64,000 nt of DNA from Talpa occidentalis (lineage: Eukaryota > Chordata > Mammalia > Eulipotyphla > Talpidae), in assembly GCF_014898055.3 (NCBI RefSeq), contig NW_023601212.1:39854329-39918328 (forward strand), read 5' to 3'. The notes under the pieces are model-generated. The model saw only the letters and a program-made list of their open reading frames with translations, searched no databases and was not told the origin of the DNA. Position 1 is the stretch's first letter. The number at the start of each line of letters is the position of its first letter. A program made the translations under genes and the position numbers. Below, one piece after another: positions 35,090 through 44,535 of this stretch.

Positions 35090-35858
35090 GGTCCGGCGTG
35101 GGCAAGGAACCATGCGCGCAGGGGGAGAACAGCAAACTCTCTAAGATGCAGAGAAGCCGAATGCCTGCCAAGAGATAACGACCACCAAAAGCTGCCACAA
35201 AGATGATTAAAAGAAATGCTGACCACCTGGAACCTTATCTCGCTTTCTCAAGGTCCACAAACTTTATTCTGCTACAACTGTCTTTCTAAAATCTTTCCTT
35301 TTTCTGGTCATTGATTGCTAATTAAAAAACATACATAATTTAATAAACAGGCTAATCCAAATGAAACATTACTAAACACTGCGTAATAATAGAATTGTTA
35401 GTTTAATAATCTTCTATTATATGCTTGACTTTAGTACCTATGATATTAACTGCATTATAAAATAAATTCACCCATGACAATTAATTATGAGTAAAAATGA
35501 GTAGGTAATAGTGATAGTTAGTGCAACTAGGAAATAATTATATAGAACAGTTGAAAGAATGAATAGCCTGTCCAATTAGGAATGAGGCTAGGTCCAGGTG
35601 TAACTTCGGACATAAATCACTGCCCTGTCAATTAAGCTAAGCCTATGAGCAAACTGATCTCTTTGATGGTCACTGTTCCTATGCCTTTAGAAAAAATATA
35701 TATATACTGACCACTAACTTAATTAAAGCGCACTCAGATTTACACTCTCTCTTGAAGTGTGTCTATTTGTCATTTCTTTAACCGAATCCCTGACCACCCT
35801 GCGCAGTCTCTCAACTCTGAGATGGCATCATCATCTACTGCTGTGCTGGTCCGCGGCA
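35032..35858 (+). repeat. ERV2 3' LTR
   Basis: 827 bp, from tgctgcacctccccctgcag to ccgcggca. Preceded by the polypurine tract aaaaacaaaaggggacc and followed by the target duplication gatat. Confidence 0.93.
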
Positions 35859-35863
35859 GATAT

Positions 35864-36339
35864 GCATTTCCCTGATTACAAATGATGTTGAACATTTTTT
35901 CATATGCCTGTTGGCCATTTGCATTTCCTCTTTGGAGAAGGCTGGTGGTACATATACACAATGGAATATTACTCAGCAATCAAAAAGATAAACACATGCA
36001 GTTTGCAGCAACATGGATGGAGCTAGAAGAGATCATGCTCAGCAAAATAAGTCAGAAAGAAAAAGAAAAATACAGGATGGTCTCACTCATAGCAGGAATT
36101 TAGAAAACCTAAATAAGGGACCAGGAAAAAGACTAATTATACAAAGTAAAAATCAAAATCAACAAGCAACTATAAACCAGAGACACACTACAGGAGGGGA
36201 GGGACGGAGAGAGGAAGGGTTAGGGTCAAAATAAGGGGAGATGCCCTTGCGGCCTATGAGAATATAACCAAAATGAAAATGCATACATTTTGCAAAAATG
36301 AAAAATGATGTAAGAATTATATAAAATAAAATATTAAAA
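35864..36339 (+). mobile_element. L1_B: rest of inverted block and plus-strand 3' end
   Basis: 35864-35940 is antisense L1 ORF2 sequence continuing 20347-20454. At about 35941 orientation switches to plus (ggtggtacatatacacaatgg) and runs to the poly(A)-like end at 36339. This 5'-inverted layout is the signature of twin priming. The junction lies between aggctg and gtggtac. Confidence 0.88.
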
Positions 36340-36355
36340 AAATCTAAACCAACAG

Positions 36356-36739
36356 AAGAAAGAACAGGAAGAACAGAATAAGATAATGAATAGAAACACA
36401 AAACAATAAACAGAATGGGAACTATGGCCCTATGTATAGATAATCACCCTAAATGTAAATGGCCTAAATTCACACAAAAAAAAGACACAGAGTAGCAGGC
36501 TGAATTAGAAAACAGAAGCCAACCTTCTGCTGTCCTCAGGAAACACACCTAAGAGCCAAAAATAAATACAGATTAAAAGTAAAGGGCTGGAAAACAATTC
36601 TACAAGCAAATGGCCCCCAAAAGAAGGCAGGGGCAGCCATACTTATATCAGATAAAATAGACTTCAAACTAAAAAATATGACAAGAGACACTGATGGACA
36701 CTACATAATGATCAAGGGGACAGTACTCCAGAAAGTTTC
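36356..36739 (+). mobile_element. L1_A continued: ORF1 end and ORF2 start
   Basis: Resumes exactly after the L1_B duplication with the ORF1-ORF2 spacer and diverged ORF2 start (ataatcaccctaaatgtaaatggc). It runs to gacagtactccagaaag, then stops aligning with L1. The frame is broken early. Confidence 0.8.
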
Positions 36740-37925
36740 TCTCTCCTTTGTGCATTTTCTTCTCTCACTTTTTTTCTACTTTTTTATTTTCTTGTCATTC
36801 TTCCTTTTTCATTCTTCTTTTGCCCTTTATTTGCTTTCTTTCTGTTCTCCAAGTCACAACCACAAGGGACCTAGTAGTTCAAGGCAGAAGCGCATCCCAC
36901 TCAGTTAGAAGGTACCTCCCAGTGGATTGTGCCTCAGTTTGTGCCTGGTGGTACAGCACTCCATATGAGACTCTTGACTAGTCCAGGCTGAAGAATTGGA
37001 TCCCGTTCTAAATAGTAGGGGGCTGTGAAGGCAGGGGCTCCTGGGACAAATCACAGCTCATAAAAACATCTGCCACAGTAAAGTGTGCCAGGTTGCAAGC
37101 TACAGGAAGTCCAACCCTTAAAACTCACCCACCCCAGTATTCCCAGACACCCAATAGGAGAGCCTGGAAGAGCCACTGCTGACATCAACCATCTGGTAGA
37201 CATGTACCCAGGTGGAATCCCCCCAAATCCTAACTATGGTAGCCCCCAATGCTCTAGAAGAGTGACTGGAAAATCCCCACCTGCCTTAAGCAGTGTTCAA
37301 GTTAAAGAGATCAGAGGGGGAAGCTGCACGAGCATCCACCCTGAACTCCACTCAAAAGCCACAGGGGCCCAGGCACCAGGCAGATATATCCACACCCTGG
37401 CGGGAGAACTTAGAAGTCATGCCCACGGGCACCAGTGGTACAGGGGTACTACAAATAGAGCAAAGGTGAAGGCAAACAATGGGAAGAATGAAAAATACAA
37501 GTGATCAAGCAGGCTCTCCTGGGGATAATATACCATGGAAAGAAATTCAATCTCCAGAAGACATAGAAGAATATCTCTGCCTGACAGATAAAGAATTCAG
37601 AATTGCCATGATGAAAATACTTGAAGAGTTAAGAGAAAATACAAAAAGGGAAAAGAATGTAATGAATGAATTAAGGAATGTGAACGAATACCTAATAAGA
37701 TAATAAAGGAACTGGAGGGTGTTCAATGTTTAGTGGAGGAAGTAAATAATTCTGGGGACAGCAACAAAATAGAATAGAAGAAATGGAAAATTAATCAGTA
37801 CTCTCAAAGATACAGGCATAAAGAAACCAAAAAAGAAAAGGAAAAGGAGATACAAAGGAAAAAAATGAAGAAACACTTGGAGAACTATCTGAAACCATGA
37901 GAAAAGGAAATATAATAATCATAGG

Positions 37926-38189
37926 GGGCCTCCCCTGGTGGCGCAGTGGTTGAGCGCTGGGCTGCGAAGCTGCCTGCAGCCTCTACAGCGCCAGTTCAAT
38001 CCCTGGCCACCTGTGAGGGTCCCACATGGCTCACAGACCTCTCCTGCCACCCGCTACTCCCCTCAGCAGTGTACTTTGGTCCTTCTGCCTGTTCTGCTCC
38101 CAGCTCTGGCTCTGGTGAATTCTCTCACCCTCCTACGCTTCTGACTGTACCCAATGCTTGTATAAATAAATGAATAAATCTTTAAAAAA
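37926..38189 (+). mobile_element. tRNA-derived SINE (first of tandem pair)
   Basis: Sense copy, box A tggcgcagtgg. Left duplication aatcatagg at 37917-37925, right at 38190-38198. The body lacks part of the clone-like ctgctccccggccacc block. Confidence 0.92.
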
Positions 38190-38198
38190 AATCATAGG

Positions 38199-38463
38199 TG
38201 GGGCCTTCTCTGGTGGCGCAGCGGTTGAGCGCTGGGCTGCGAAGCTGCCGCAGCCTCTGCAGCACCAGTTCGATCCCCGGCTACCGGCGAGGGTCCCACA
38301 TGGCGCGCAGACCTCCCCTGCCGCCCACTGCTCCCCTCAGCAGTGTCCTCTGTCTGTCTGCCTGTTCTGTTCCCTGCTCTGGCTCTGGTGAATTCTTTCA
38401 CCCTCCCATGCTTCTGACTGTACCCTGTGCTTGTATAAATAAATAAATAAAACTTTAAAAAAA
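38199..38463 (+). mobile_element. tRNA-derived SINE (second of tandem pair)
   Basis: Sense copy directly after the first. It shares the duplication aatcatagg at 38190-38198 and 38464-38472. The three copies of aatcatagg show two successive insertions at the same target inside L1_C ORF1. Confidence 0.92.
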
Positions 38464-39063
38464 AATCATAGGAATCCCAGAAGGTGAAGAGAGAGACAAA
38501 GGAACTTGACAAACTATTCAAGGAAATAATCAAAGAGAACTTCCCAACCATGAAGAAGGACATGAAAATAGAAATACAGGAAACTAGAAAAACACCAAAT
38601 TACCACAATGAAAGGAAAACTACAGCAAGACACATAATAGTAAAATTTCCAAGAGTCCAAGACAAGGAAATAATAATGAAATTCATGAAGGGAAAGAAAC
38701 AGATAACCTACATAGGAAAACTAATCAGGCTGGCATCACACTTCTCTGAAGAAGCAAGAAGAGGGGCAAGAGGAGAATGGAGTGACATATTCAACAAACT
38801 CCAAGAAAAAAATGCCTACCAAGAATGCTTTACCCCACAAAGCTCTCCTTCCTCTATGAGGGAAAAATAAGACAAACAAAAATATTCATAAATTCATTAC
38901 AACTAAACCCCCATTCCAAAATGTATTACAAGAGACCTAAAGCCAAAACCAACAGAAGAATCAATAGTATGAACAGAATATGGTTAGGGATACAACCACA
39001 AAATGATAAACAAAATGGCAAGTAGAGAGACAAATGCAGCAATAGTATTCCTTAATGTAAATG

Positions 39064-39532
39064 TGTTAGGGGGAAAAGGATGTCCCAAAGCTATTTCCAT
39101 ATAGGCTTTGTGGACTCCACCCCCACCCCAGGTCAAAGCCAAAGACACTGGGAACTCCAAATCCCATCACCACCCAAGGGAAGGTGGCTGGGACCTGAGG
39201 GTGGGGTTAAGCAGCCAGGTGGATAGAAAAGGCAGACACGTGGGCTTTGGGGGACCCCATTTTGGGCTCTCCACCAGCTCGCAGCATCTGGCCAGCTCTG
39301 AGAGTGACTTTGGGTTTCCAGGTCGTCGGATCAGGTAGGACGCATTAAAGACTTTATTTCCCTATTTTCTCCCTGAGTTGTACATTTTCCTTATTTCCTT
39401 TCCTCTTGTAAATAAACCTTTTATTAACCTTTTTGTGTGTGTCTGTAGTAGAGTATTCATAACTCCCTTTAAAGCGCGTGGGTGAGGACCCACAGCCAGG
39501 AACCCGTTTAATATCGGGGTTGCTCTATAACA
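39064..39532 (+). repeat. ERV3a 5' LTR
   Basis: 469 bp. Poly(A) signal AATAAA at 39411-39416, followed by tttttgtgtgtgtctgtag. It differs from the 3' LTR at three sites (cacc/caac, ctga/caga, gcgt/gcgc). Confidence 0.95.
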
Positions 39533-39535
39533 GCT

Positions 39536-39553
39536 TGGTGCCCAACGTGGGGC
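39536..39553 (+). other. ERV3a primer binding site
   Basis: tggtgcccaacgtggggc starts three bases after the LTR. It matches a lysine-type primer site at 17 of 18 positions as I recall it. This is unusual beside gamma-like pol. Confidence 0.7.
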
Positions 39554-39573
39554 CCAAACCCACGACCCTGAGA

Positions 39574-39996
39574 TTCGGAAGACCCTTCCAGGCCTCAGTT
39601 CTGAAAGCCAGTCCGGAAATAGCTCAAGATTGCCGGATCACACAATATGTGAAACACATCCAGGAGGTTCTGGCAGTAATTCATAACTTTGCAAACTCAA
39701 GGATCTCTATGCCTCCTGATCAACCATTGCATCCCTTCAAACCTGGAGATCAGGTCTTACTGAAGACCTGGCAGAGTGGGGATGCCCAAAACCAGCTGTC
39801 AGAAAAATGGACTGGTCCATATGACGTTTTGCTAAGCACACATACTTCTCTGAAACTTGCAGGTATAAAACCCTGGGTACATCATTCCAGAGTTAAGAAA
39901 GCGCCAGAAGGAACTGACCCAGAGGCGAAGTCCCATTGGTCTTGTGAACCCATTGAAGACTTGAGGTATTTGTTTAAGAAACAGAAAGAAACTTAA
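39574..39996 (+). pseudogene. ERV3a integrase C-terminal fragment
   Basis: The open frame enters integrase at FGRPFQASVLKA and runs to the pol stop at 39994-39996 (KKQKET). It includes the C-terminal beta-barrel-like region (GDQVLLKTW; WTGPYDVLL; IKPWVHHSRVKKAP). It aligns residue for residue with the end of the ERV3c frame (61322 on minus) with few changes. There is no zinc-binding or catalytic DDE domain and no start codon of its own. Confidence 0.9.
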
Positions 39997-41161
39997 ATGT
40001 TACTGACTTCTTTTCCAGTTATTGTTGCAGGATACCCAAGAACTCGTTTTTTTTCTGAAGAAACCCTGAGAAAAAAACTAACATGCTCTAACCAATCTCT
40101 TCCTTTCAAAGTTTAGGAGACATGAAATAACATCTAGGATCATGCATATGCTGACAGTATTTTTTTACATAGAAAGGTTTTTAATCTTGATTTTGTTATT
40201 TCCTATAAACTTTTGTTTTTTTTTACTTTGAAGTTTTTTTTTCTGCTTGTTTTTTTTTATTGTTACTTTGGCCTATCAGACAAACTGCAGTTGTATGGGA
40301 TATCCCACGCGTGATGAATGGTAACTAAAGAGCTCTTTGTGTCTATATGTTGTCTGTCTGTATGTCCTTGTGTCTAACCGTATTGACCTCCAGTGATCGA
40401 CAAATTGGTATACATGGTGCCCATAGACGTTGAAAAGAAAAAAAAAAGAGTCTCCAGTTATGAGAAAAACTAAAGGTTATGATTTGATTGTCAACATTGT
40501 GCTACTGAACTAAGCCGGTGCCGTCATAGAGATTGAATATTGTTGTTTCTGTTAATTTTTCTGATATTTATGGCAAAGCTTCCCAGAAATCTAAATTCAA
40601 GTACAAATTTGGTAGCCTGTCATTTGGCTGATGCAAGGAAATTTTGTGGAACCTCAGTAGAGCTCCTGAGACACTCCACAAAGTTTCTCCCTTTCCTCCT
40701 GGGAAGGCAGTAGATGAATTTATTCTATTTGGCTTTTACCTAATGAAGTAAAACTGGAAGGGAAGCATTGTCACTTGGGAAAATGATAAAACTTTGGTAT
40801 GTACAAAATGTTAACAGTAATTTTCTAAAATGTGTATAAAAAAAAAAAACCTCTCAGTATCTGGTATGTATGTAGATTGTCAATGGTAATTGTCACCTTG
40901 TAATATTGTTTCACATCTACAGAAATTGTTTCTGGACATATAGGGAAAAAAGGTCTCAACAGATTCCTATTGATGGAACTGTTGAGAGTAAAAAACTTTC
41001 CTACAAAGGACTAAATAGACCTGGAAATACACCTGACATTTACTAAGTTTTCTTTGACATAATACTGGTAATTTTTTTATGCATTCTGTCCTAAATCCAC
41101 AAAGTTTTTGTTTTGTTTTGTTTTGTTTTGAGTAACCAGGATCTGCAGCAAGGTTGCAATT
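39997..41161 (+). other. ERV3a post-pol noncoding region
   Basis: About 1.2 kb, rich in T-runs, without frames of note. It is shared with ERV3c and, in its second half, with class II ERV2 (see blocks ggttatgatttgattgtcaa at about 40472 and ctttcctcctgggaagg at about 40690). Confidence 0.7.
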
Positions 41162-41173
41162 TTTTTTTCCAGC
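41162..41173 (+). promoter_or_regulatory. ERV3a predicted splice acceptor
   Basis: tttttttttccag before caaagctaac. Conserved with ERV2 and ERV3c. A second candidate, gtctgtag/ggttccagag, lies near 41404 and is also shared by all three. Confidence 0.6.
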
Positions 41174-41335
41174 AAAGCTAACTTGTCACATTTTCTCTCC
41201 CCTTGATACCAACACAGCATACAAATAGTGATAGTAATTTTTGCTACTTATCTCAGAGTCTGTTTTTGCATAACTTCCATAGGAATTTTGTCTGCTTAAA
41301 CAAAAATTGGATGTGAGTTTGATTGTAGGCTTTGC

Positions 41336-41611
41336 GTGAAGTTCTTCCAAAAAGTTAAAAAAGAGCTAAACCAAGAAGAGGAAAACCTGTTTGCTTTGTC
41401 TGTAGGGTTCCAGAGACCTCCAAAGAAGGTGAGGAAGCTTGCCTCCATTGGCAGGACTGGACAACCCGGCCAACGAAAATGCCCTGGTACCCTCGAGAAG
41501 AGGAAAGCCCAGGTGGAGTCTAATGAGACCAACTTTGTACCTGAAGCCTACATCGACTGGATGCCACGGTTTGCTCTGATCCTATATGAATTTTTCAACA
41601 AAGCCAGCTAA
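41336..41611 (+). other. ERV3a post-pol basic reading frame (env-leader-like)
   Basis: About 91 codons, the first ATG at or near the start of the frame (MKFFQKVKKEL in this copy; the ERV3c frame has no ATG). After the second candidate acceptor the encoded segment is strongly basic (GFQRPPKKVRKLASIGRTG, then RKCPGTLEKRK) and ends with a short hydrophobic/acidic tail. Its first part is homologous to the start of the ERV2 env exon. No SU or TM follows. It may be a remnant of an env leader peptide. In betaretroviruses such leaders can act as RNA-export proteins, but that function is only inference here. Confidence 0.5.
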
Positions 41612-42034
41612 AATTGCTGTTAGTTATTTTCTGCCCTGTGATTTTATGCAAAAATAGGAAAAATGGCTTAAAAGTACATTTAGTTTGCAAACTTTTGCTA
41701 TGCTGTTAAAAGTTTGGGATCAAGGTTGAGAAAATTTGTGTTTTACACCAGTTAAACCATTTTAAGATTTTTTTTTTTCCTGTGATTTTTACATATCTGC
41801 TGTCTTATTTTGGCTAATGCCTCCAGATGTCTTTTTTTTTTTTTGGCTTAAACTGATGAACTATTTTTCTTGGAGTAAAGGACTTTTGCTTTCCACTATG
41901 GACAAATACCTGGAGAGACTGGTTTTCTTTCACACTGGAACCTAAAAAAATGTTCATCTGAGACTGCATCCCAACCTCCATATATTCGATCTTCATCACC
42001 ATGGAAATGGTGGCAAAAAGTGAAAGGGGGGAAT

Positions 42035-42503
42035 TGTTAGGGGGAAAAGGATGTCCCAAAGCTATTTCCATATAGGCTTTGTGGACTCCACCCCCACCCC
42101 AGGTCAAAGCCAAAGACACTGGGAACTCCAAATCCCATCACCAACCAAGGGAAGGTGGCTGGGACCAGAGGGTGGGGTTAAGCAGCCAGGTGGATAGAAA
42201 AGGCAGACACGTGGGCTTTGGGGGACCCCATTTTGGGCTCTCCACCAGCTCGCAGCATCTGGCCAGCTCTGAGAGTGACTTTGGGTTTCCAGGTCGTCGG
42301 ATCAGGTAGGACGCATTAAAGACTTTATTTCCCTATTTTCTCCCTGAGTTGTACATTTTCCTTATTTCCTTTCCTCTTGTAAATAAACCTTTTATTAACC
42401 TTTTTGTGTGTGTCTGTAGTAGAGTATTCATAACTCCCTTTAAAGCGCGCGGGTGAGGACCCACAGCCAGGAACCCGTTTAATATCGGGGTTGCTCTATA
42501 ACA
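42035..42503 (+). repeat. ERV3a 3' LTR
   Basis: 469 bp. AATAAA at 42382-42387. Preceded by the polypurine tract aaaaagtgaaaggggggaat. Confidence 0.95.
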
Positions 42504-42542
42504 AATGGACTAAACCAATCAATAAAAAAAAACACAGAGTAG

Positions 42543-42818
42543 GGCCTCCCCGGTGGTGTAGCGGTTGAGCGCTGGGCTGAGAAGTTGCCCACAGCCTCTG
42601 CAGCTCCGGTTCGATCCCCGGCTGGCTGGTGAGGGTCCCACATGGCACGCAGACCTCTCCTGCAGCCCGCTGCTCCCCTCAGCAGTGTGTTTCATCGTCT
42701 GCCTGTTCTGCTCCTCACTCTGGTTCTGGTGAATTCTATCACCCTCCTGCACTTCTGACTGTACCCAGTGCTTGTATAAATAAATAAATAAATCTTAAAA
42801 AAAAAAAGACACAGAGTA
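42543..42818 (+). mobile_element. tRNA-derived SINE in L1_C
   Basis: Sense copy with 11-bp duplication acacagagtag at 42532-42542 and 42819-42829, inside L1_C ORF2. Box A differs (tggtgtagcgg). Confidence 0.94.
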
Positions 42819-43325
42819 GCAGGCTGTATTAAAAAACAAAACCCAAACTTCTGTGGTCTCCAGGAAACACATTTAATTGCAAGAGATAAACGTAGACTGA
42901 AAGTAAAAGGTTAGGGAAAAATTCTATAAACTAATGGGCCCACAAGAACACAGGAACAGCCATGTGTATATCAGATAAAATAGACTTCAAACTTAAGAGG
43001 GTAAAAAGACATAGATTTCGCCACATTATGATCAAGAGGATACCAGGAAGATACAGCATTCGTCAACATATACTCACCAAATGAAGGAGCACCAAAATAT
43101 TTTCGACAGTTATTATCGTCTCTGAACACACACATTAGAGAAAATACATATGTAGTAGGAGAACTCAACACCCCACTCACCAATGAACAGATCAACAAGA
43201 CAAAAAATAAACAAGGACACTAGAGCCCTAAAAAGGACCTAAACCTCACGGGCTTAACACATGTCTATAGAACACTACATCCAAAAAAAAAAAAAAAAAA
43301 AAAAAATCCAAGTATATATTTTTTC

Positions 43326-43364
43326 ATATATAAAGTTTCTTTTTCTTTCTTTTTTAAAAAAGAT

Positions 43365-43403
<39 letters not shown>

Positions 43404-43651
43404 TACACGCACTGGGTACAGTCAGAAGCGAGGGAGGGTGAGAGTACTCACCAGAGCCAGAGCGGGGAGCAGAGCAGGCAGAAGGACTGAAGTACACTGC
43501 TGAGTGGAGCAGCGGGCAGCAGGAGAGGTCTGCGCGCCATGTGGGACCCTCCTCCAGTGGCCGGGGAGCAGCCGGGAATCGAACCGGCGCTGCAGAGGCT
43601 GCAGGCAGCTTCGCAATCCAGCGCTCAACCGCTGCGCCACCGGGGAGGCCC
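43326..43651 (-). mobile_element. tRNA-derived SINE in L1_C, antisense
   Basis: Antisense full-length copy with a long (attt)n tail (about 43363-43405) and an intact box B (cggttcgattccc on minus). The duplication is imperfect: gtatatattttttc at 43312-43325 versus gtatgcatttttc at 43652-43664. Confidence 0.9.
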
Positions 43652-43782
43652 GTATGCATTTTTCTTAAGTGCACATTAATCATTCTCTAGGATTGATCAC
43701 ATATTGGGCCACAAGACAAACATCAACAGATGCATTAAGATCAAAATCATACCAAGTATGTTATCATGAAAAGAAAGCAAGA

Positions 43783-44535
43783 TCAAAACTACCATGAGAT
43801 ACCATCTTACACCAGTGAGAATGGCACATATTAAAAAAACTAACAACAAATGTTGGCAAGTATGTGGAGAAAAAGGAACTCTCCTACACAACTGGTGGGA
43901 GTGCAAACCGGTCCAATCACTATGGAAAGCTGTGTGGAGATTCCTCAACCTACTAAAGATGGAGATTCCATATGATCCAGCAATTCCACTCCTAGGTATT
44001 TACACAAAGGACACAGAAACATGCTTTAAAAGGGCACTTGCACCCCTATGTTTATTGCAGCACTATTTACAATAGGTAGGCTATGGAAACAACCCAAGTA
44101 CCCAAAAATAGATGGCTGGATCAAGAAGATGTAGTACATATACATAATGGAATATTACTCAGCAATCAAAAAAGATAAATTCATGCAACTTGCAGCAACA
44201 TGGATGGAGCTGGAAGGGATCATACTCAGTGAAATAAGCCAGAAAGAAAAAAGAGAAATACCAGATGGTCTCACTCATAGCAGGAATTTAGAAAACCTAA
44301 ATAAGGGACCAGGAAAAAGACTAATTATAATAAAGAAAAAATCAAAATCAACAAACAACTATAAACTAGAGACACACTATGGGGAGTGGGGGGAGAGAGA
44401 AGGGAGTGGCATCAAAACAGGGGAGGTGGGAATTGTATGGGGACTATAACCAAGATGAAAATGCATACATTGTGCAAAAATGAAAAATGATGTAAAAATA
44501 TATGAAATAAAATAAAAATGATCAAAAAAAAAAAA
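43783..44535 (+). mobile_element. L1_F: short 5'-truncated LINE-1 in L1_C
   Basis: Starts at atcaaaactaccatgagat in the 3' part of ORF2 and runs to a poly(A) tail near 44520-44535. After it L1_C ORF2 resumes (aacccacccacttcatggag). The flanks share an imperfect aaaagaaag duplication. Two frames, 43794-44075 and 44147-44449, are ORF2 C-terminal remnants. Confidence 0.85.

Larger units (their letters stand above)
20455..35858 (+). mobile_element. ERV2: class II (betaretrovirus-like) provirus with nested inserts
   Basis: LTRs of 812 and 827 bp start tgctgcacc and end gca. They are flanked by a 5-bp duplication, gatat, at 20450-20454 and 35859-35863. The order is primer site, gag matrix, protease end, RT-RNase H, an unidentified frame, a full-length L1, an AT-rich region with a SINE, env remnant, polypurine tract and 3' LTR. 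YMDD-type RT and the env TM subunit resemble betaretrovirus-like ERVs. Without L1_D and the SINE the provirus would be about 8.5 kb. It has large gag, integrase and env deletions. Confidence 0.93.
37488..38960 (+). pseudogene. L1_C ORF1 remnant, split by two SINEs
   Basis: The start region is MKNTSDQAG (ATG 37488), with a further in-frame ATG at 37479. Then comes LTDKEFRIAMMKILEEL, the counterpart of LPEREFKIAVI in L1_D, and a stop after 74 codons. The coiled-coil region is frameshifted. After the SINEs the frame 38484-38870 carries the RNA-binding and C-terminal domains (ARHIIVKFPRVQDKE; ITYIGKLIRLASHFS). An older relative of L1_D ORF1. Confidence 0.82.
36740..39063 (+). mobile_element. L1_C: old LINE-1, 5' UTR, ORF1 and ORF2 start
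   Basis: A T-rich then GC-richer 5' UTR (about 36740-37478) differs from that of L1_D. ORF1 follows, and the ORF2 start is at about 39017 (aaaatggcaagtagagag). It is interrupted by two SINEs at 37926-38463 and by ERV3a at 39064. The ERV3a target duplication aaatg shows that L1_C resumes at 42504. The left boundary with L1_A is uncertain. Confidence 0.8.
39064..42503 (+). mobile_element. ERV3a: short, young provirus with gag-pol deletion
   Basis: Two 469-bp LTRs (tgttaggggg to ctataaca) differ at only three positions that I can find. They are flanked by the 5-bp duplication aaatg at 39059-39063 and 42504-42508. The interior is about 2.5 kb: primer site, a jump at about 39573 into the integrase C-terminus, then the post-pol region and polypurine tract. 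Gag, protease, RT, RNase H and most of integrase are deleted, and env is absent. Confidence 0.95.
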
